NCBI GenBank assembly: GCA_021813195.1
Contig: JAKALI010000015.1
Coordinates: 1 to 21,131 of the forward strand
DNA from: Pseudomonadota bacterium
GTDB taxonomy: Bacteria > Pseudomonadota > Alphaproteobacteria > Rhizobiales > Hyphomicrobiaceae
Length of the DNA: 21,131 nt
Reading direction: 5' to 3'
A program made the translations under genes and the position numbers. Below are positions 16,165-21,131 of the stretch, one piece after another. The notes below the pieces were generated by a model. It was not told where the DNA came from. It saw nothing but the letters and a program-made list of their open reading frames with translations, and searched no databases. The stretch's first letter is position 1. Each line of letters starts with the position of its first letter.

Positions 16165-16980
16165 TCAGAATGCAAAGGAGAACGACACGCCACCATACGT
16201 ACCCTCTCCGCCGGTGGTGACGTTGAAGCCATCCGGATCGCCTTCATCATCAATGAATTGATGGCCGACATTCGCAGTCAGTTCAGCCGGCATCTGCGGC
16301 GTTAGATTGAAGCGATAGGTGATGAACCCGCCGAGGCGCTGATATTCTTCACCGTCGATGCCGCCAAGCAGGCCCTCCGCACCAACCACGACCCGCGTCA
16401 TGTTATAGCCCAGCCGACCCAGGGCGTAGTAGGAGTCGAACGCGGTCGAGTACGCGCCGCTGAAGGACAGAAAAAGTGGGATCTCATCGCTCGTCTGCGC
16501 GTCGAGCGCGACCTTGAAGCCAGCTTCGTCGCCTTGAATGTCATTCGCAGGATCAGCGGGTGACAGCTCGATGTCGCGATACTCGAAGCCCACATAAGCA
16601 GTCGCCGTGATGACCCCAATCGTTTTCTGATACCCCAGCATCACGTCGATCGCGCGATCATCACCATCAACCTTTCCGCCCGGCACACTCACTTCCCTGT
16701 ATTCGTAGTCCGACGACACGCCGATGGCGCGGAAAATCAGACCATCCCGGGAAAAATCACCGTTCAGAGCGATAAGCGTGCCGGAATAAAAGGAGTGTGC
16801 ATCCTCGGAGACGTCGAAGCCCGAGAACGATACGACCCTTTGCGTATCGGCGCCCCCGTTGCTCCAAAGCGTGCGCGTCGATCCGTGCTCGTTCGCGCGA
16901 GCAAGCGAGCCGATGACCATTTGCGTCGCGCACATCGCAAGAATGCATAAGGCGCGTGTGCAGAAAATCCCATTTCTCAT
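16165..16980 (-). CDS. BcsS-like outer-membrane protein (cellulose biosynthesis protein BcsS family)
   Basis: A 271-residue exported protein. The signal peptide covers about residues 1-29 (FCTRALCILAMCATQMVIG core, cleavage near LARA-NE). The mature part has alternating beta-strand character and the family pattern: FSGFDVSEDAHSFYSG, then IALNGDFSRDGLIFRAIGV, a DVMLGYQKT segment, DPANDIQGDEAGFKV, AYSTAFDSYYALGRLGY, and a C-terminal strand ending in Phe (FSFAF), as in beta-barrels. I assign BcsS by memory of this alphaproteobacterial family, whose members accompany bcs cellulose operons. No BcsA or BcsB is present here, so it may instead serve the neighbouring non-cellulose glycan system. The AGGA before the ATG is unusually close. 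A perfect palindrome lies 31 nt upstream. Confidence 0.62.
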   Translation of the reverse strand: MRNGIFCTRALCILAMCATQMVIGSLARANEHGSTRTLWSNGGADTQRVVSFSGFDVSEDAHSFYSGTLIALNGDFSRDGLIFRAIGVSSDYEYREVSVPGGKVDGDDRAIDVMLGYQKTIGVITATAYVGFEYRDIELSPADPANDIQGDEAGFKVALDAQTSDEIPLFLSFSGAYSTAFDSYYALGRLGYNMTRVVVGAEGLLGGIDGEEYQRLGGFITYRFNLTPQMPAELTANVGHQFIDDEGDPDGFNVTTGGEGTYGGVSFSFAF

Positions 16981-17627
16981 TTTCCTGGTACCTCGTTTTT
17001 GTCGTGGCTTTGTTTCGGCCGAAACGCAGAACGAGGGATGTTTCCAAGACGAATCATCTGGCCTTTTGAAAACGATAGGTTCGTATTTCGCCCAGGCGCA
17101 ATGATTGAAAAATCACATCTCCACAAATTGGGTCCCAATCTTCACCAAGTCGAGCGTGGGAATGACTGATCTGTGTGAGATTGTGGGGCGGGAGTTGCCG
17201 TGAAGTCATGGAAGCGCTTCGATGCCTTCGGCGCGAGAAGGCACACAAGCATACGGCGATAGGCGATCCAGCCATTTGCCTGGAGGGTGTCTGGGACTTC
17301 GCTTCACAAATCGCGATGCTTGAGGTTTTCAAACTTGGTCGAACGGCGCTGCTGCCGCTGCGTGCCGGGGGTGAGAGCCCAGGACAACCGCGGGACTGGA
17401 CTTGAAGCATCAAAAACCATGGCGATGCGTTGGGGTTGGACAGTGAGGGTCGGCAGCGGATGTGCGCCGCGGTTCAGGTTGGCGCTGAAGTATCCGTCGA
17501 ACGTGGACATAACCTAAGAGCGAGGTCCATGCGCGTTGAGGTGACGCAAACATGGGCTGAGAGGCTGCCCACGATGCTACTGAGCCGCGGCGCCGGCCAA
17601 TGCGCTCCGTGGCTTATAAGGCGACGA
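16981..17627. other. 647-nt gene-poor region between bcsS-like gene and tRNA-Val
   Basis: Open frames here (for example 17054-17413 minus, 17175-17405 plus) have Arg/Ser-rich or mixed translations without family resemblance and no good ribosome binding sites. The bcsS-like promoter should lie in the part near 16981-17110. No insertion-sequence ends, duplicated tRNA tail or integrase remnant was seen. Confidence 0.55.
17012..17025. promoter_or_regulatory. Perfect 14-bp palindrome upstream of bcsS-like gene
   Basis: GTTTCGGCCGAAAC reads the same on both strands and lies 31 nt before the bcsS-like start codon, in the promoter or leader. It is a plausible operator for a dimeric regulator. A 14-bp palindrome is expected about once per 16 kb by chance, so position is the main argument. 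Confidence 0.35.
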
Positions 17628-17702
17628 TGGTGGGCGGTGCAGGGATTGAACCTGCGACCCCACCCGTGTGAAGGGTGTGCTCTACCGCTGAGCTAACCGC
17701 CC
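17628..17702 (-). tRNA. tRNA-Val (anticodon CAC)
   Basis: The minus strand folds into a complete cloverleaf: acceptor GGGCGGT (5' end at 17702) pairs with ACCGCCC; D-arm TAGCTCAGCGGTAGAGCA; anticodon stem CACCC/GGGTG enclosing loop TTCACAC with anticodon CAC (reads GUG); T-arm GCAGG-TTCAATC-CCTGC; discriminator A and an encoded CCA end (17628-17630). Total 75 nt including CCA, normal for tRNA-Val. Confidence 0.96.
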
Positions 17703-17820
17703 GAGGACCACCCGTTCGCGACGCCACCGCCATTCGGCGGGATTCCAGGTGTGCCAATTGCAAGGCGCCTGTTATGCGAGCGGGCCCGTTGGGTGTCAAG
17801 CCGACCGGGGCTCAAGGAAA

Positions 17821-18063
17821 TCAGCGATCAGAGTTGCCGCTGGCCCGGCGCAGAACGAACCGCCACACGCCGTTCATCTGAGCGTACTCCACCAGCCCAT
17901 GCCCCGTCGCCGCTGCAAAGGCCTGAAAGTCTTCCAAGGCCCCTGTGTCTGTGGCGAGCACTTCGAGGAGCCCCCCCGGGGGAACCGTCATGATGGCTCT
18001 TTTGGCCTTCAGGATCGGCAAGGGACATCTGAGACCCCGGACATCAAGTGTAGCGTCGGCCAT
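17821..18063 (-). CDS. tusA: TusA family sulfurtransferase
   Basis: TusA-like proteins carry persulfide sulfur on a conserved cysteine for tRNA thiolation, molybdopterin or other sulfur-relay uses. From ATG 18063 the product is 80 residues, matching the family. The signature LDVRGLRCPLPILKAKRA is at residues 6-23, with Cys13 as sulfur carrier. The remaining half, with EVLATDTGALEDFQAF, forms the expected two-layer fold. A GAAG 6 nt upstream supports this start; ATG 18078 and GTG 18111 (which has GAGG just after the nadK stop) are alternatives that only extend the N-terminus. It follows nadK and was probably co-transcribed with it. Confidence 0.88.
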   Translation of the reverse strand: MADATLDVRGLRCPLPILKAKRAIMTVPPGGLLEVLATDTGALEDFQAFAAATGHGLVEYAQMNGVWRFVLRRASGNSDR

Positions 18064-18117
18064 AGTGATCTTCGCCATAAGTCGTCGGGATTGGCACGTG
18101 AAGGCTCGCACGTTTCC

Positions 18118-18900
18118 TCAATACAGGAACTGCTCGGCCAGCACGCGTTCTTCAAGGCTATGGCCGGGGTCGAACAGCATCAGCAACTCGACATGGCGCG
18201 CCTGCTCGACTTCAACCCGCACGACGTTGCGGATTTCGGTGTGATCTGCGACCGCACTGACAGGGCGCTTGTCGTGCTCGCGCACGGTAATGGTGATGTG
18301 GGCATGGTTGGGCAGGATCGCCCCGCGCCAGCGCCTTGGTCGGAAGGGGCTGATCGGGGTCAGCGCCAGCAGCTTGGCGTCGAGCGGCAGAATGGGGCCG
18401 TGTGCGGACAGGTTGTAGGCCGTGGAACCGGCTGGAGTTGCCACCAGGATGCCATCGCAAATCAGTTCGTCGATACGGACCTTGCCGTCCACCGCGATCG
18501 TGAGTTTGGCGGCCTGATAGGCTTGGCGGAACAGAGAAACCTCGTTGATGGCCAGCGCTTTGGCCGCCTTGCCTGCCGCGTCATAAGCGACCATCGAGAG
18601 CGGATGGACGCGGCTCACCTCCGCGCGCGCAAGGCGTTCGTAGAGGTCGTCTTCATGATACTCATTCATCAAGAAGCCGACCGAACCACGGTTCATCCCG
18701 TAAATCGGAATGCGATCATTCATGAAGCGGTGGAGGGTCTGCAGCATCAAGCCGTCGCCTCCAAGCGCAACGATGGCATCGGCTTCAGGCACTTTGGCAT
18801 TGCCATAGCGCGCGGTCAGGCGTTGGATAGCGTCTTTGGCCTCAGGCACGTCGCTGGCGACGAAGGCGATGCGTTTGAAGGATCGTTCCGATTGAGGCAT
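18118..18900 (-). CDS. nadK: NAD kinase
   Basis: NadK phosphorylates NAD to NADP in the cytoplasm. The 260-residue protein shows the catalytic GGDG (47-50), the NE pair (119-120) within [11 protein letters not shown], and the glycine-rich [20 protein letters not shown] (148-167). Length is typical for the short bacterial form. There is no clear ribosome binding site before the ATG at 18900, yet the protein begins normally (KRIAFVASD), so the start is acceptable. It is divergent from cutA with a 77-nt shared promoter region, and tusA follows directly. Confidence 0.94.
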   Translation of the reverse strand: MPQSERSFKRIAFVASDVPEAKDAIQRLTARYGNAKVPEADAIVALGGDGLMLQTLHRFMNDRIPIYGMNRGSVGFLMNEYHEDDLYERLARAEVSRVHPLSMVAYDAAGKAAKALAINEVSLFRQAYQAAKLTIAVDGKVRIDELICDGILVATPAGSTAYNLSAHGPILPLDAKLLALTPISPFRPRRWRGAILPNHAHITITVREHDKRPVSAVADHTEIRNVVRVEVEQARHVELLMLFDPGHSLEERVLAEQFLY

Positions 18901-18977
18901 GGCGCTGGGGGGGATGGCGGCTGAAGAGGATCGGAGAGACCTGCCGACAGGGCTCGGGATGATGGAGGCTGGCGCAG

Positions 18978-19325
18978 ATGGAACCGTTGGACAAGCCCGT
19001 ACTCATCTACGCGACCTTTCCCGACCGCGATAGGGCTGAAGCGGTGGCGCGCGATCTCGTGGACATGCGTCTGGCGGCCTGTGTGAACATCCTGGATGGA
19101 GGAATCTCGATTTACCGTTGGGAGGGCGAACTCCAGCGCGACTCGGAATGCGTCGCCATCATCAAGACCACCGCCGCTTTGGCTGAGCGCGTTCTTGCCG
19201 AGGGACGGGCGCGCCATCCGTACGAAAACCCCGCGTTTCTGATCTTGCCGGTCGAGGGCGGTTCGGCGTCGTACCTATCCTGGCTGTTGGAGGAGGTTCA
19301 AACCCCGCGTGCACAGCGCGGTTAA
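18978..19325 (+). CDS. cutA: CutA divalent-ion tolerance protein
   Basis: CutA is a small trimeric cytoplasmic protein, historically linked to copper/divalent cation tolerance; its true role is unsettled. The 115 residues include the family segments [20 protein letters not shown] (7-26), [20 protein letters not shown] and the signature [13 protein letters not shown] followed by YLSWL. GGAGG (18964-18968), 9 nt before the ATG, supports the start. It is divergent from nadK and convergent with the peptidoglycan-binding protein gene. Confidence 0.93.
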   Translation: MEPLDKPVLIYATFPDRDRAEAVARDLVDMRLAACVNILDGGISIYRWEGELQRDSECVAIIKTTAALAERVLAEGRARHPYENPAFLILPVEGGSASYLSWLLEEVQTPRAQRG

Positions 19326-19436
19326 ACCAACAGGGAGGACGGGCTGCGCAGAGCGCGGATCACGATCGCAATCAGAGTGACGTCGTGTAACCGGTGATGC
19401 CGAACATGCGACAGCCGAACACCGGCATGCCAGCCA

Positions 19437-20609
19437 CTACATCCGTCCCAGCGGGTGTAGGAACAGCGACTGCACCGATCTGGTCGCATAGGTCTGACGC
19501 CGCTTGGGAGCGGTGGGCTTTTTTTGATCAAATGATTTGGTTGCCCTCTGGACCGGGAGTTTGCGTTCGCGGCGCTCGCGCGTTGCCCATTCACGGGGGC
19601 GATCATTCTCGCCGTCGTCAATCGTCGCAGGTGCCGCGACCGAGCGCACTTCGCTTGGGTTTGTCCCGTTGGTATTCGAAGCGGTGAACTCCGCCGGATC
19701 GAGAGCGGCCAGTTTCGGCGTCATATCATCGTGTGTTCGCTGCTGGCCCACCCGTTCAGAACGCCCGGTTTTGTGATGCCAGGGAAGAGGCTCAGACACC
19801 GCATCGGGTGGGGCATCGGATTGCGAGGCGGACTGGATGTTAGCCGGTCGCGGCCCACCGATCGCCATTCGACCAGGCAGAGGCTGGGCTGCTGATTCAG
19901 GCATCGGTGCGGCGCGTGAGGCCGCTGCCGTTGCGGACTGGGATCGAGGCGAGGCGGGAGACGCAATGACGGACCAGGACTGACAAAGTCCATCTGCTGA
20001 GCTGCTCGACGACCGGCAGGGCTGCCCACCGCACACGACACCGTCATGACCTTGAACCAATCGCAAGAGGATGGGGTCGGGCTCATCAACCGGCAGCGAG
20101 CCGTTCACGCTGTCCAGAAAGTGGAGCATCGCTTGCTGCGTCGATCGTCCCCAGCTGCCATCGACGCGACCTTCGTAGCAACCCGCCCGCTTTAATTCCG
20201 ACTGCAGCGCGCGCACGGTCTGGAGGCGCTGCGCCGCGCTGGCCTCGCCACCGGCTGTGAACGGTCCCGTCGAGTTGATGGTGACATTCCAGCTCGAGGG
20301 CGCGGTGGCGGCAGCTTTGGGCATCGAAGCCGACGGAGCGGACGGGCCCAATTTTTGGGGATCGACGACAGCGGCGCTGCGTGCGAACGTCGTGTACCAA
20401 TCGGCCTGTGGCGGGCTTGCGACCACCGGCTGGCGCAGCCCCGGCTGTTCAGCGGCAATGGGCAAAGAGGGCGCCGGATCGCTTCCTTGCGCCAGGATCC
20501 GCGTCACGCGGGCCACCTGCATCTCGCGGTCGTGGCTAGTTGGCAGGGCGGTCACGGCGATGTACGCCAAGCTGGCCGCAACGAGGGTCACGATCAACAA
20601 GCTACGCAT
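19437..20609 (-). CDS. Membrane-anchored protein with peptidoglycan-binding-like domain
   Basis: From ATG 20609 (GGAG 8 nt upstream) the protein is 390 residues; a 19-codon upstream extension in frame is less likely because it precedes the hydrophobic N-terminus. Residues 1-20 (MRSLLIVTLVAASLAYIAVT) are an uncleaved anchor or signal peptide. After a Pro/Ala-rich linker, residues 130-185 resemble a PG_binding_1 domain: LQSELKRAGCYEGRVDGSWG (135-154) followed by STQQAMLHFLDSVN. The rest (about 200-390) is low-complexity, Ser/Ala/Pro-rich and ends in a basic Lys/Arg-rich segment. Cys144, Cys193 and Cys198 could form disulfides outside the cytoplasm. No catalytic domain is visible; a cell-wall-associated structural role is inferred. 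Such proteins are common and uncharacterised in Hyphomicrobiales. Confidence 0.65.
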   Translation of the reverse strand: MRSLLIVTLVAASLAYIAVTALPTSHDREMQVARVTRILAQGSDPAPSLPIAAEQPGLRQPVVASPPQADWYTTFARSAAVVDPQKLGPSAPSASMPKAAATAPSSWNVTINSTGPFTAGGEASAAQRLQTVRALQSELKRAGCYEGRVDGSWGRSTQQAMLHFLDSVNGSLPVDEPDPILLRLVQGHDGVVCGGQPCRSSSSSADGLCQSWSVIASPASPRSQSATAAASRAAPMPESAAQPLPGRMAIGGPRPANIQSASQSDAPPDAVSEPLPWHHKTGRSERVGQQRTHDDMTPKLAALDPAEFTASNTNGTNPSEVRSVAAPATIDDGENDRPREWATRERRERKLPVQRATKSFDQKKPTAPKRRQTYATRSVQSLFLHPLGRM

Positions 20610-21131
20610 GACGACCACTCCACTGCGATGTTGCGAAGCGCGATTTGCGGCTCCGAAGCCCCACACCGTGATACCGATAAGCCCCTGGGGACGTGCTCGT
20701 CTATCCGGTGGGCGTTGGTGGCAGACGGTGTTTGTCGAAAACGACAGCTCGCTATCGCATGCCGACTGAGTGTAAACGTGTTCGACCCGACGAATGCCGC
20801 ATCGATTTGCGAAATTCTGTCTGCCGAATTCCGCGTTCTTTTAATGCGACCACAACCATCATAACGACTGTCGCGGTCGAACATGCGCGGACTAAATACG
20901 GGTTCACCCCCAGGCTCACCGAGTTTCATCCCTAGCACGCGCTCCAAAGGACCTCAATGGTCAGCGCGCGTCATGTATTTTTTTGGACGTGATTCAAGCG
21001 TGCCAAGCTATGGCCCCGCGAGTTACGGGGCGGGTGAAGTTCTGGCAGCGCTCACACGCCGCGTGAGGGTCGTCAGGATTCGAGTCACGCTGATCTGCCG
21101 CACGGATGTCGGAACGGGGCCCTCGCTCCGT
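20610..21131. other. 522-nt right-end region without a convincing gene
   Basis: Open frames at 20594-20947 (minus) and 20693-20935 (plus) look like chance frames. From ATG 20973 a plus-strand frame stays open to the window end (53 codons, beginning MYFFGRDSSVPSYGPASYGA), but it has no ribosome binding site and may be chance. An 11-codon frame, ATG 20957 to TGA 20992 (MVSARHVFFWT), does have AAGG 6 nt upstream. Two stems follow: 21013-21031 and 21051-21067. A gene beyond the window could use this as its leader. Confidence 0.4.

Noticed and set aside
15794..16261. 155-residue plus-strand open frame
   Set aside because: Runs antisense into the bcsS-like gene, lacks a ribosome binding site, and the translation resembles no family.
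17054..17413. Possible small gene or transposase remnant near tRNA-Val
   Set aside because: No catalytic motif, terminal inverted repeats or tRNA-tail duplication is visible; it does not support an integration site.
17749..18924. 391-residue plus-strand open frame
   Set aside because: Antisense to nadK and tusA, both clear by their motifs.
19400..19436. GCCGAACA occurring twice within a CCGGTG...CACCGG inverted pair between cutA and the next gene
   Set aside because: Arms are short with a long loop and no T tract; probably chance.
1..21131. CRISPR array, insertion sequence or prophage
   Set aside because: No regularly spaced direct repeats, transposase, integrase or phage structural genes were seen.

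Overview
The window looks like chromosomal DNA of a methylotrophic alphaproteobacterium, most likely Hyphomicrobium or a close relative. This rests on a pqq operon in the order pqqA-B-C-D, high G+C coding sequence with dense overlapping genes, an alphaproteobacterial BcsS-type outer-membrane protein, and MipA/OmpV and NadK types usual in Hyphomicrobiales. The genus is an inference; no rRNA is present.

Left (1-2239, minus strand): pyrroloquinoline quinone (PQQ) synthesis. The 29-residue precursor peptide gene pqqA, too short for routine ORF calling, is followed by a 169-nt gap with two hairpins, then tightly coupled pqqB, pqqC and a pqqD cut by the window edge. Next (2810-7257, plus strand) is a sulfite assimilation operon: uroporphyrinogen-III C-methyltransferase (siroheme precursor), then the flavoprotein and hemoprotein subunits of NADPH sulfite reductase (cysJ, cysI). 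The 570-nt divergent gap contains a 7-bp inverted repeat over a candidate promoter.

Middle (7342-16980): an envelope and glycan block. A MipA/OmpV outer-membrane protein comes first, then a GH113-like TIM-barrel protein with an export signal. Convergent with it is a minus-strand operon that reads, in transcription order, DUF2334 deacetylase-like exported protein, a 910-aa membrane glycosyltransferase of NfrB type with a long disordered tail, and a WecB-type UDP-GlcNAc 2-epimerase. A BcsS-like protein gene lies just upstream. An activated-sugar enzyme, a membrane processive-type glycosyltransferase, a periplasmic deacetylase-like protein, a hydrolase-like protein and an outer-membrane protein together suggest an undescribed secreted polysaccharide system. 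The WecB + NfrB pairing recalls the enterobacterial phage N4 receptor glycan pathway. This is the main item for follow-up.

Right (16981-21131): a gene-poor stretch, tRNA-Val(CAC), tusA and nadK (one minus-strand unit), divergent cutA, and an anchored peptidoglycan-binding-domain protein with long low-complexity flanks. The last 520 nt hold no convincing gene. No insertion sequence, phage gene or CRISPR array was seen.
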